Part shown: positions 1 to 9,720 of the stretch, in pieces
How positions within the stretch are numbered: position 1 is the stretch's first letter
Layout: every line of letters starts with the position of its first letter
NCBI RefSeq assembly: GCF_026151205.1
Contig: NC_087078.1
Span: forward strand, 10,550,175-10,614,174
Direction of reading: 5' to 3'
DNA: 64,000 bases
Source of the DNA: Bolinopsis microptera
Taxonomy: Eukaryota > Ctenophora > Tentaculata > Lobata > Bolinopsidae
Translations under genes and position numbers: made by a program
The notes under the pieces: generated by a model
What the model saw: the letters and a program-made list of their open reading frames with translations, nothing else
Databases searched by the model: none
Told to the model about the DNA's origin: nothing

Positions 1-59
1 CGAACGATCGCTTAGAGAGTTGAAACAGTGCAATTTAGTAGATTATCGCTTATAAATCT

Positions 60-310
60 ATAAATATCTTAGTTGTAGTGCACGTACGGAACGTTCACTA
101 AAAATGTTCTGTACATACGTTCACTAAAACTCATCTCTCGTTCTGAACGTTATGGATAAATTACTAGTAGTGTTCAGTAGGATTCATGTACTCTAGTACG
201 ACACGCACTATAGTTCGACAAATTAAATTCGCCAGATATCACCCCTGTCATACTTCGGTACGTGTCGAAGATGGCGAACTAGAGTCCAGGTAGCGTACTT
301 TAGTTCTTTA
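60..310. repeat. Fragment of an AACGTTC / TAGTGCGAC repeat family
   Basis: Positions 74-110 carry the words GTACGGAACGTTCACTAAAA that recur at about 54270 and, inverted, at 59930-59975. Positions 190-310 hold a decayed version of the CCAGGTAGCGTACT / CGACACG words that form the terminal repeats of the MULE at 52191-54063. This looks like remains of those elements. No gene is visible. Confidence 0.45.
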
Positions 311-1086
311 AATAGTTTTTGCTAGTGATCCAATGGCTATTGCCGGGTCCTCATCATAGGATCACAGGGTCCAATGGCAGATAAAACAATTTTCTGACAT
401 CTAGCAACCATGAGCGGTTAGAAATTCCAGAACCTTTCAGTATAGTTTTAATTCTCCTGTTTGCCACTCAGTTCTGGTATAGCTAACAGGAAAATAGATT
501 GATATCCGACTGTTTTCGATTCAGTAGCCAAATCTCTAGACCGGTACTCGGTTACTAGTCTTTTGTGATAATATAAAATGTGCGTATGTGGTAGATATTT
601 ATAAAGCGTACTCTACAATCTAGATCTATAAAACCGAGTACGAGTTAATAGTTATACGTCAGTCTTTTATCTCTCCGCTAAGTCTACAATTCTGCTACCT
701 AACAATTGACTTACGAGAATGAGGACAATTAAATGTTCATAGATGTTCATTAATAATTATCAGTTGGGGAATTTGAGATTTCAAAAAGTATATTTTCATG
801 AATTTTTGTTTTTTATAATCACTGACGTTCACTAACGTTCAATAACGTTCACTAAAAAATGACTGGAACGTGCGTTCAATACGTCAAAATCCACTGTTCA
901 CTACAACTAAGAATTAAATATACTTCCCAGCTTCCTGCGTCATAAACAATACCATTTCCTTACCGAACGTTAAAGTTAATAAATTCTGGCCAGGATAAGT
1001 CACGGAATATCAATAATAATATTAACTTTTCTTATACCCCGTACTAGAGCAGTATTGTGTCCAACTACAACTACAACTACTGTATA
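311..1086. other. Non-coding AT-rich stretch
   Basis: No convincing coding region or RNA gene. Short ACGTTCACTA-type words repeat at about 825-885, related to the repeat at 60-310. The last two bases (TA) are the probable target duplication of the element that starts at 1087. Confidence 0.5.
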
Positions 1087-3620
1087 TGGACACGTTCATT
1101 TGAGTTTGAGGATATTGGTAAATATAAGTGACCCTATTAAAAGGCACAGTGTAGTTGACTTTGTCACACTATGAAATTACACAAACCCTTGATGGGTAGG
1201 AATAATCGTCTCATCCTATAGGCTAACTTTGTCACATAACGATATCTTAATCAGGTGATAAGATATCGCTTAAATACGGCCGGCACGGAAATGGTTACAT
1301 TGTCACACTATAAACATGTGACAGAGTAAATATGGACCCCTTGCTGCCGTTTTTGACCAAAATTTTGAGTGTCCAGTTGATTGGATGGGTACATATGACC
1401 ATTACCTACATATTTAAAGACTTTTTTCGTTAGATGGTGCACTCAGGTTTACTCTGTCACACATTTAAGAAAATATGTGAACAATGTTTAGGGAACCCTG
1501 ATAAGCAATGCTGAGTAGTGTAGGTTTAGTTAATGGCCTGGAAGTGCTAGGAATTGTTATTATATCATATAGTCGCAAGGAATTAAAACACAGAAGGCAC
1601 AGACAAGTTTACTTTGTCACACAATCTTGATGATATCTGAACATGTGTGAAATTGAACAAATAATGATATACCAGCTTAAACCCTTTGTATTACGTACTA
1701 TGGACCAAACAACACTGCTAGTACCATGCACCAGTCACATAAATCATTATCGGGTGTTAATATGTTAACAGTGTCACAATTAAACTACCGCAACATGGTC
1801 AAAAATAGGGTAATTTTGTCACCAAAAAAAATTATAATTCTGTCAGCTCCTTGCTGGCAAAATAACTAGTTTATCGAAATTTTTTTGATGATAAAATTAC
1901 ATAGTATTCTAATAGAGGTATAGTTCTTCAAAATAGGGGCAAGACATGTTTACTTTGTCACATCAGTTATTATAAGAGTTAGGTAATCGTCATCAGATTA
2001 ACCGATCTTTTTCGTAGTATGGATCGATTAATATAGGCAATAAAGCATCCTAATTCCTATGCCAATTTTAACACACTATCTTGATATTGATGGGGCAGGA
2101 AAAGTTAATTTTGTCACATTTTTAGTGACTTTGACAAATTTAACCTGAAATTGTTAAACTTGAGCTCTGATGTTCTGGACAATATTCTACCAATCGTTTC
2201 TGAAAGAATGTTGAATTCTAATAGAGTTATAGATCTTCAAAATAGGGGAAAGACATGTTTACTTTGTCACATCAGTTATTATTAGAGTTAGGTAATCGTC
2301 ATCACATTAACATATATTCTTTTGTAGTTTGGATTGATTTATTTAGGTAATAAAGCAGCCTATGCTAATTTTTACACACTATCTTGAAATTGTTGGGGCA
2401 GGAAAAGTTAATTTTGTCACATTTTTAGTGACTTTGACAAATTTAGCCTAAAATTGCTAAACTTGAGCTCTGATGTTCTGGACAATATTCTACCAATCGT
2501 TTCTGAAAGAGTATTGAATTCTAATAGAGTTATAGATCTTCAAAATAGGGGCAAGACATGTTTACTTTGTCACATCAGTTATTATTACAGTTGGGTAATC
2601 GTCATCACATTAACATATATTTTTTTGTAGTTTGGATTGATTTATTTAGGTAATAAGGCAGCCTATGCTAATTTTTACACACTATCTTGAAATTGTTGGG
2701 GCAGGAAAAGTTAATTTTGTCACATTTTTAGTGACTTTGACAAATTTAACCTAAAATTGTTAAACTTGAGCTCTGATGTTCTGGACAATATTCTACCAAT
2801 TTTTTCTGAAAGAATGTTGAATTCTAAAAGAGTTATAGAATATATAGATCTTCAAAATAGGGGCAAGACATGTTTACTTTGTCACATCAGTTATTATAAG
2901 AGTTATTATAAGAGACTATTTCATTATATAATCATTGTTTTTAACCTATTTACGATTTCGTATAATTTTTTGTGACAATGTAAACATCAACTGATCTTAA
3001 CTTGCATCAACTACATTGTCATCATGTAAAGTTTTTCCGCCTTTCAAACCAAAATCAGATATAAATAATTCGCCCAAAATTTTAAATTCCATATATTGTG
3101 ACAGAATTAACCTCATTTCCCAATAACCAAGTGCCTGTAATAGCTATCTATTCAAAGCAACATATTTTAGGGCTATGATTGGTACTCCATACTTGGTAGA
3201 TCAACCATCAAATAATGAGTAAAAAGGGTTTTGAGGACACCTCACAGTAGAATAGAGGTATGGTATTCTGAGTGTGACAAAGTTACCTAAATATTGCCTT
3301 GTAACCGTTCGATCCGTGCCCTTTAACCAATGTTGTATCATAATTGTTAGATTGACCTAATCTACTATGTTTCAGACCAAGGAATGATAATTAGACAACT
3401 GCAGTTAACTAAGTCACAAAAATGTGACATTTGAAACATTATAGTGCCTAACAACAATAGATTTTCTTTCTGAACAGTGCATATGGGAGTATGGGTTACG
3501 TGGCTAATGTTCAGAACTTCTGAACGTGCTAGGTTAATAGATGTCAAAATTAAGCCACTATCGTCAAAAACGCTATTATTTTTGTTTACCAATATCCTCA
3601 AACTCAAATGAACGTGTCCA
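1087..3620. mobile_element. 2.5-kb non-autonomous TIR transposon, copy 1
   Basis: The sequence starts with TGGACACGTTCATTTGAGTT and ends with its reverse complement; the inverted terminal repeats run about 37 bp. TA lies immediately outside both ends, consistent with a TA target duplication as in IS630-Tc1-mariner elements. A second copy lies in the opposite orientation at 20160-22390 and is also flanked by TA. The interior has no transposase-like frame. Words of the form CTTTGTCACA occur every 100-150 bp in both orientations, and part of the interior is a 303-bp tandem repeat. The superfamily assignment rests on the TA and is tentative. Confidence 0.75.
1900..2905. repeat. 303-bp tandem repeat inside the TIR transposon
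   Basis: The landmark TTGAGCTCTGATGTTCTGGA recurs at about 2160, 2463 and 2766, a period of 303 bp. Each unit carries one TTTACTTTGTCACA and one TTAATTTTGTCACA word. The inverted copy at 20160-22390 has one unit fewer, and the two elements differ in length by exactly 303 bp. Confidence 0.8.
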
Positions 3621-3985
3621 TATGGTAATTACTATGATAGTTGTAGTAGTTGGACGAATTACCGCCCCTTCCAACAAGTTCTGTTATTTTACCTTTCATA
3701 TGACCGTATGTGATCAGTGCTGTTTTTTCTTTGTTCTTATGATTTGTTGGAGGGTGTATCTTTATTTATTAGTGCAAAGTGTATAATTATTATATTAATA
3801 AACCTTCCTATGATTCCTATAAGTATATTATGTTACTTTTGAAGTGTATTCTGGTGGTTTATTGTTAATCGTAGTGTGGTATATATCAATAAATCTTCCT
3901 ATGATTACTATATTATATATTTAAAGTTTTAATTTTTCCTAAATAGATTTGTTTTTGAGATGATTTAGTTGTTTGTTGCTGGATA
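3621..3985. other. Non-coding spacer
   Basis: AT-rich. It contains two similar words (AATAAACCTTCCTATGATT and AATAAATCTTCCTATGATTA) near 3798 and 3888, suggesting a small local duplication. No gene seen. Confidence 0.4.
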
Positions 3986-4098
3986 TTTTCACCTCACCCT
4001 TTAGAACCGCTCTGACATGGTTAGTACCTGGCACTTGTGTCAGTTGCTAACCATATGGGCGGTATACAAGCACATTATTTCATTTCATTTCATTTCAA
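3986..4098 (+). repeat. Probable 3' tail of a SINE/LINE with (CATTT)n
   Basis: A GC-richer stretch ending GGCGGTATACAAGCAC is followed by three to four tandem CATTT units at about 4077-4097. A GGCGGTATAnAAG block followed by a short tandem tail is typical of 3' ends of tRNA-derived SINEs and their partner LINEs. The 5' part with A and B boxes is not recognisable here. Confidence 0.45.
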
Positions 4099-4402
4099 TC
4101 AAAAAGATACTAGTAGCATAATACTATAATACTCAGTTATGGCCCATTCATTTGTGACTTATGGCTCTTTGCAAGCTAATGAATAATATTGCCCCAAATC
4201 GGTGACCCATTGGCATTACCCATTAATTAATCATTAGTATTTTGTCTCATTGCTTTTCATCTAGTATTGAGCGGCACACCGCCGTCTGTTTTAAACCTTA
4301 TAAAGTTATAAATATAATACTTCGATGGCCACACAGGTATCAAATACAATTTCAACCGACTAACTTGGCTTTATTTTTATCCTTCTGACTAAAATAACTT
4401 AG
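4099..4402. other. 5' flank of the lectin-like gene
   Basis: AT-rich with no coding sequence recognised. It contains the presumed 5' UTR and promoter of the gene starting at 4403, but no clear TATA or initiator can be singled out. Confidence 0.35.
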
Positions 4403-5064
4403 ATGATGACTTGTGTTATCCGACCTATCACGGCAAGATGGAATATTCTCCCTTATCTTCTGATGTTCTTGATGGTGGACAATGGTGTTATATGCAAAGG
4501 TACGTAAACATTAAAAGTTTTAAGTGGTGGCAATGATACTATATTAGTATATTGCAGAGCTTCAATCTGAAATTAAGTTCTGCAGCTCTTAAATACTTCG
4601 TATTAATAATTGAAATATTTTCAGAAAATGTTGAACCCGCATCAGTTTCCAAAAGCAGCACTCTGACTTGGGATGGTAAGACAAAAAAAGCGGAATATGC
4701 TACTGACGGTGATCTGGAAACAATATCGCACACTAAGAATGTATTCAACACTGACTTGTGGTTCAAAATGAAGTTTGATGAAGTCTTCTGCTTCTTTGAA
4801 GTGGTGATCATCCAGTCTCATCTTGACAAGGATGGTGCTTCTCGAATGCAGGATACGAAAGTATTTGTAGTCAACACAGATACAGGAATTGAGAATCTCT
4901 GCGGAGTTCTCAAAATCAGTTCTGTTTGACTATAAAGGGCCAAACGTATAGAATTCCTTGTCATCTGAAGTGTGGAAATGAAGTGAAGCTGACGCTGCGG
5001 CATAACCGTAACTACAAAAAGGAAGCGTGTATTCACATGAAAGAAATTACGGCATTTGTTTCAG
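4403..5064 (+). CDS. Secreted fucolectin/F5-8C-like lectin domain protein (frameshifted)
   Basis: Exon 1 (4403-4499) starts ATGATGACTTGTGTT and encodes an N-terminal hydrophobic segment (LPYLLMFLMVDNG) that looks like a signal peptide. It ends at a GTACGT donor in phase 1. The acceptor TATTTTCAG at 4616-4624 opens exon 2 (4625-5064), and the split codon joins in frame. Exon 2 encodes one jelly-roll lectin-like domain: SKSSTLTWDGK, ATDGDLET, a LWFKMKFDEVF core strand, VFVVNTDTG, then a C-terminal half with YRIPCHLKCG and KEACIHMKEITAFV. This pattern fits the fucolectin/F5-8 type C family, whose members often bind sugars outside the cell. The A-run at 4912-4915 lacks one base, so the frame stops at 4927-4929 while the rest of the domain continues in another frame. 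A second donor (GGTAATT) at 5065 implies further exons that I could not locate. Confidence 0.65.
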
Positions 5065-5576
5065 GTAATTTATTATGATATTATAGTTTTTATTAAGATT
5101 TCGCTTCAGATGTATATTACTGAAAGGTTATGTGCGATTTCAATAAGCTCCTACTATCACTGCAAATAGAATATTCGGACAAAATCAGATCTCAAGGCCC
5201 TTTTATTTGAACGCGCCCGCGGTGCGCGAATTCGATTACACATCATATATTTCAACAAAAGACTTAACATAGATATCTGGACTAATAATCATATCGCATA
5301 GCTTTAGCTAATCTTCATCATCTGTAAGTCTGGAAGCACTATATTTGTAATAGTATAGTGCTGGGATATGAGATCGCAGCTGGTACTCCAAAACTTAAAA
5401 ACGCGCCTTTTCTCTTGGATGGCTTTTGGCCTTTGGGCCGATACCCAGCACTACGGAATAAGGGCGGTAGTTATAGTGTCCCATTTAAGCTGAGGTTAAT
5501 CGAGTCGATATTGCCGAGTACAGCTGCCTCCGGGTATAAGTACTCCTTTATCTATGACTATTAGTATTACAATTGT
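5065..5576. other. Intron or downstream region with repeat fragments
   Basis: No next exon of the lectin gene is recognisable. Around 5460-5560 the words GCCGAGTACAGCTGCCT and GGGCGGTAGTTATAG match, inverted, the loop of the hairpin element at 32280-32400, so this part is repeat-derived. A short open frame at 5358-5564 lies inside it and is not supported as a gene. Confidence 0.45.
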
Positions 5577-5712
5577 AAATGAATGGGAAAAGCGAGCGTC
5601 GAGCGACTGATTCGGATTTCATTCTCGGTATTATTTTGCATTTGAAAATGGTCATTCAAATAGATATCATTCCCTTTTGTTTTGGACAGACTGCTTATAT
5701 AAGTATAGTGGA
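5577..5712. repeat. Partial copy of the 3' hairpin of the 2-kb nested element
   Basis: GAATGGGAAAAGCGAGCG, TTTCATTCTCGGTAT and TTTTGCATTTGA follow each other as in the hairpin arms at 17088-17230 and 32470-32600. Only one arm is present. Confidence 0.6.
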
Positions 5713-5844
5713 CACTGGACATAATAGTAAGATTTTGGATGCAATCATTTTTTTTATATCCAAAAGGTCATCCTCAAGATGGTCGTGTTTATTTATAAGT
5801 GGAACAAAACATTAACGGTCCTAGAGTTAAAAAGCATTACTTGA

Positions 5845-6152
5845 ACTAGCAGGAACGCGTATAACCCTAAAATGGTGTCAAGACTGAAGAGACTGAAACA
5901 ATTATTACCTATTTAATTCGCGTTTTTGACACCACTTGGGGGTGCAAATTTTGGGCTCCAAAACTCCTTTTTCTTGGCCATTTTTTTCATTTTTTCATGC
6001 TGATTTGGAGTCCATTAAAGCATTTGATCCAGTCAAAAAAGTTTCAGTTGTATAGTATATTTTTTACAGTTTTTGCGGAAAGTTGCGTTAAAGTTGATGC
6101 CATGGTGTAATATATTATATCGTCTCGCTTTATAAATGTATATAGTAAGATT
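5845..6152 (+). repeat. Direct repeat, copy 1 of 2
   Basis: About 300 bp starting ACTAGCAGGAAC and containing AACCCTAAAATGGTGTCAAG, CATGCTGATTTGGAG and AAGTTGATGCC. It recurs in the same orientation at 7371-7689. It is probably an unclassified dispersed repeat, with no coding content. Confidence 0.75.
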
Positions 6153-6165
6153 GAAATTTAATCCA

Positions 6166-6205
6166 GCAGGATGAAATTAACTCTATTGAGTTAATTTCAT
6201 CCTGC
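6166..6205. repeat. Perfect 18-bp-stem hairpin
   Basis: GCAGGATGAAATTAACTC is followed after TATT by its exact reverse complement. No coding context. It could be a tiny foldback insertion or a cruciform-forming site. Confidence 0.85.
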
Positions 6206-6564
6206 CGCGGTCAGATGGCTGATAAAGAAGCACGTGAACGTTAACCACCTGCACTTTAGGTTATTGTTTGGAATAAATCTTAAATTTCCTTTGAAAGCTT
6301 GAAGAAGTAGTCGTGTGAGTTGTGAATCTAGTTTTGAAATTAGCCCTTCTCGCTGGCTAATATAATTGGTCACATTATCTATCAGCTGACTGTACCTCGT
6401 GACTGCGTCACTCGGAGACCACGTGCCCGACTGACTGGTGCCGTACCATAAGTTATTTTACGAACATAACTCAATTCACAAGGAGTAATCATTTTTCTTT
6501 GAAAAAATAGACATATTTTCACTGCATGTTGTGATGTTATATAATTGTGTCAATATTTAAATCT

Positions 6565-7177
6565 TTATAAACCCCTCCGGGATAGAATAAGATTCTGATA
6601 ATCCCGGCTCCCGCTGTTAGTTTTTTCCCGTGTATCACGTGTATCACGTGACTAACTACTACGACGCGCATTGGTAAAAAATGTCACGTGACCTATGGCT
6701 TAACGTAAGAACTATAAATACACTCGATCTACGTATCGGTCTAATTGCAGGCGCTGGCAAAACTCCAGCACACTGCTTACATTACTTAAACTCTTACATT
6801 AATTGGACCAGTTCCAAAACTTGTCTCGACGGTTACATTTGATTTTGTCCGGTTCGGTTAATTTTGTCGTGTTTGATATAAGCCATGTATTATAGTCGTC
6901 TACTTTGATAAACTTCATGACACGATATCATTATTAGCTTTTATCGCTTGCCAGGCTTAACTCGACGCCCCTTATCGATATTCATATTCATTCAACGTTC
7001 TGACTGAGGAATAATGTTTAGATATAACGCCAATTTCAAAAGTCATAGTACCTTAGTTGTATTTATTTGGTAGTCCCCAATTCCATTTCATATTTTCCAT
7101 AATGATCTCATATAGCTATATTTAAGAGTAAAATGTCAAATTTGTTGGTCCTAGCACTAACCCGGAGGGGTTTATAA
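6565..7177. mobile_element. 613-bp TIR element (MITE-like)
   Basis: It begins TTATAAACCCCTCCGGG and ends with the exact 17-bp reverse complement. The interior is non-coding and includes two CACGTG palindromes and a TATAAATA word near 6714. Flanks show no clear longer target duplication; a TA or TTATAA-type site is possible. Confidence 0.6.
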
Positions 7178-7204
7178 CACATAACACCGGCACGCTTAAG
7201 TTAT

Positions 7205-7346
7205 ATTAAAATAACCCCTCGTGCTAAAGCACGTCGGGGTTATTTTCATAATAATCCCTCGTGCTTCGCACTCGAAATTATTATAAACTTTTCCCGCGCG
7301 TCGCGGGAAAAATTGAAATATAATCCCTGCGCATGCCGGGGTTATG
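7205..7346. repeat. Cluster of short GC-rich hairpins
   Basis: Three inverted repeats follow each other: ATAACCCC...GGGGTTAT enclosing CGTGCT/AGCACG, an AATAAT...ATTATT arm pair, and TTTCCCGCG...CGCGGGAAA. GCATGCCGGGGTTAT follows. No gene; function unknown. Confidence 0.6.
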
Positions 7347-7370
7347 TGTGTTATACTACCTTTTAATAAT

Positions 7371-7689
7371 ACTAGCAGGAACCCGTATAACCCTAAAATG
7401 GTGTCAAGACTCAAGAGACTAAAATTATTATTATCTATTTAATTCGCGTTTTTGACATCACTTGGGGGTCCAAATTTGGGGCTCTAAAACTTTTATTTCT
7501 TGGCCAATTTTTTATTTTTTCATGCTGATTTGGAGGCCATTAAAGCATTTGGCCCAGTCAAACAAGTTTCAGTTGTATATCTTTTACGGTTTTTGCGGAG
7601 AGTAGCGTTAAAGTTGATGCCGTGGTGTCGTAAAATGGCACGGATAAACATATATATATCGTCTCGCTTTATATATAGCTAGTAAGATA
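7371..7689 (+). repeat. Direct repeat, copy 2 of 2
   Basis: Same ~300-bp unit as at 5845-6152, in the same orientation, with scattered substitutions. Both copies end near TCGTCTCGCTTTATA and AGTAAGAT. Confidence 0.75.
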
Positions 7690-7870
7690 TGTGACCGGTA
7701 CGTGGTTGCAATCATCTTGATTGATCAATGTATTGCGTAAAAATTTAACGTAAAGCAAGTCGGTGTCGTACACATCATGATCGCTTTCACTTCTTACTTT
7801 TTTAGCATAATTCCAATATGTGAGATGATAATGATAAATTGTGGTAGCTGAAGCTCACAACGACTTCATT

Positions 7871-8593
7871 TGACGACTTAAGGGGGGAGGGGGGGGGGGG
7901 CTTTCACCCTGATTTTTTTGTAAAACTTGGTTTCGAGATAGCAGTTGACCAACAAACTAGGACCAGTGACCGAACTTTTGAGGGGATCCCGGACCCCAAC
8001 CGCCAAACGGTGCCCACGGGGCAGCCACGCCCATATTTGGTCCAAATTAGGGCCAATTTAGCCAAATACCCTGAACATGCCCAAAACCCAGATTTTAGGT
8101 GCTCTACTTGTAGCTAGTAATCAAGATTGGACAAAAATGACAGAGTTATGAGCCAAAAACCATATGACCATATTTGGGCATACGCACCTAATTTGATCGA
8201 ATTTGGACCATAAATTGGGCAAATATCATTATTTTTAAATGAAACGAACTTTATATGAAAGGTAAGCTTAAACTATACATTCTCTATGATTGTCAGCTGA
8301 ATATCTTATCTACCTAACTGTGGATTCTGTGTTCAAATAATCGCAAAAAATGAACAAAATCGCCCATATCTCAGTTCGCAATATTTGCAAAACTGACTTC
8401 ACTCAAAACAATAGAACTCAATAGGGTTTCAATATTTTTTCATGAAATTTTCAGAATCAACGTAGAATTGTCTCATGACCTTAGGTTTTGGAACAGAATT
8501 TTGAGTTAGACCTTTAAAAAAATTTGGCGGCCAAATTCTGAAAAATGCCCGGCAAACCCCCCCCCCCCCCCCCCCCCCCCCTTAAGTTCGTCA
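7871..8593. mobile_element. Element with poly-G / poly-C inverted ends
   Basis: The left end TGACGACTTAAGG runs into a long G tract. The right end is a C tract of about 26 followed by CTTAAGTTCGTCA, the near-exact reverse complement. The ~720 bp between has no open frame of note. The symmetrical homopolymer ends are unusual, and their lengths are probably unreliable. Confidence 0.55.
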
Positions 8594-9044
8594 GATTAGA
8601 TCTTTCAGTATATTCCCCTGGTGGACTTCAGTGCGTGTTCAGTAGTTGACTTTAGTTCGGGTCAACTTTAGTTCGGGTAATGTTCAGGTTCTGCAAAGAT
8701 TTCGAAGTTGTCGTACGCACAGCACTTATATCGTAGAAAGTAGAAACTCTAAAGTAAAATTAACGACATTGGGGGTCACCTCTCAGTTTTCACTCGTAGG
8801 TGGGAACTCCGCTGTAATCCAGTTTAAGATTATCATATCTGTTACTGGAGTGACAAATAAGGGAGTATTAATGTACCTGCCCCAAAATCAAAACTCTAAA
8901 TCAAAAACGATATAAACAAAATAATACGCGATATTTTTAAATTTTAAGAATAAAATAATAGCGAACAACTCAGCGCGGGAAACAAATATACATATAATAG
9001 TAATAGTAATAGATTTGCATAGTTGATAAATAAACCTTGTACGT
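8594..9044. other. 3' flank of the receptor gene
   Basis: Contains degenerate TTTAGTTCGGGT words near 8650-8675 and a plus-strand open stretch at 8646-8915 with no recognisable domain. It presumably includes the 3' UTR of the minus-strand receptor gene. Confidence 0.35.
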
Positions 9045-9720
9045 ATTCTGTTTTCTGAACCATTCCTTGTTCATCTGCTGTTTCTTAGACCACTCATTGT
9101 TCATTTGCTGTTTCTTAAAGCACTCATTGTTCATCTGCTGTTTCTTGGACAACTATTTGTTCATCCGCTGTTTCTTGAACCACTCATTGTTCATTTGCTG
9201 TTCCTTGGACAACTAGTTGTTCATCTACTGTTTCTTGGAAAACTATTTGTTCATCTGCTGTTTCTTGGACAACTCCTTGTTCATCTACTGTTTCTTGGAC
9301 AACTATTTGTTCATTTGCTGTTTCTTGGACAACTATTTGTTTGTCTACTGTTTCTTGGAAAACTATTTGTTCATTTGCTGTTTCTTGGACAACTCCTTGT
9401 TCATATGCTGTTTCTTGGACAACTATTTGTTCATTTGCTGTTTCTTGGAAAACTCCTTGTTCATCTGCTGTTTCTTGGACAAGTATTTGTTCATTTACTG
9501 TTTCTTGGACAACTATTTGTTCATATGCTGTTTCTTGGACAACTATTTGTTCATCTGCTGTCTCTTGTACAACTATCTGTTCATCTGCTGTTTCTTGGAC
9601 AACTATTTGTTCATTTGCTGTTTCTTGGAAAACTCCTTGTTCATCTGCTGTTTCTTGGACAAGTATTTGTTCGTGTGCTGTTTCTTGAATCACTCCTTGT
9701 TTGTCCACCACTAATATTTC
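9045..9720 (-). repeat. 30-bp coding minisatellite in the receptor tail
   Basis: About 22 units of 30 bp, read on the minus strand as a 10-residue repeat with consensus EQIVVQETAD and variants such as EQGVFQETAN. The array crosses the receptor stop codon at 9184-9186. Further units to about 9045 continue in the same frame but contain TGA and TAA codons. Because the unit is a multiple of three and nearly stop-free, long spurious frames also exist on the plus strand. Confidence 0.9.

Noticed and set aside
2757-2975. 72-codon frame conserved between the two TIR elements (2757-2975 and 20806-21024)
   Set aside because: Conservation follows from the shared element. The frame is AT-rich, lies partly in the 303-bp repeat and resembles no protein family.
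3365-3607. 80-codon minus-strand frame shared with 20173-20367
   Set aside because: It lies in the terminal part of the TIR transposon and is truncated in the second copy; no domain or start context supports it.
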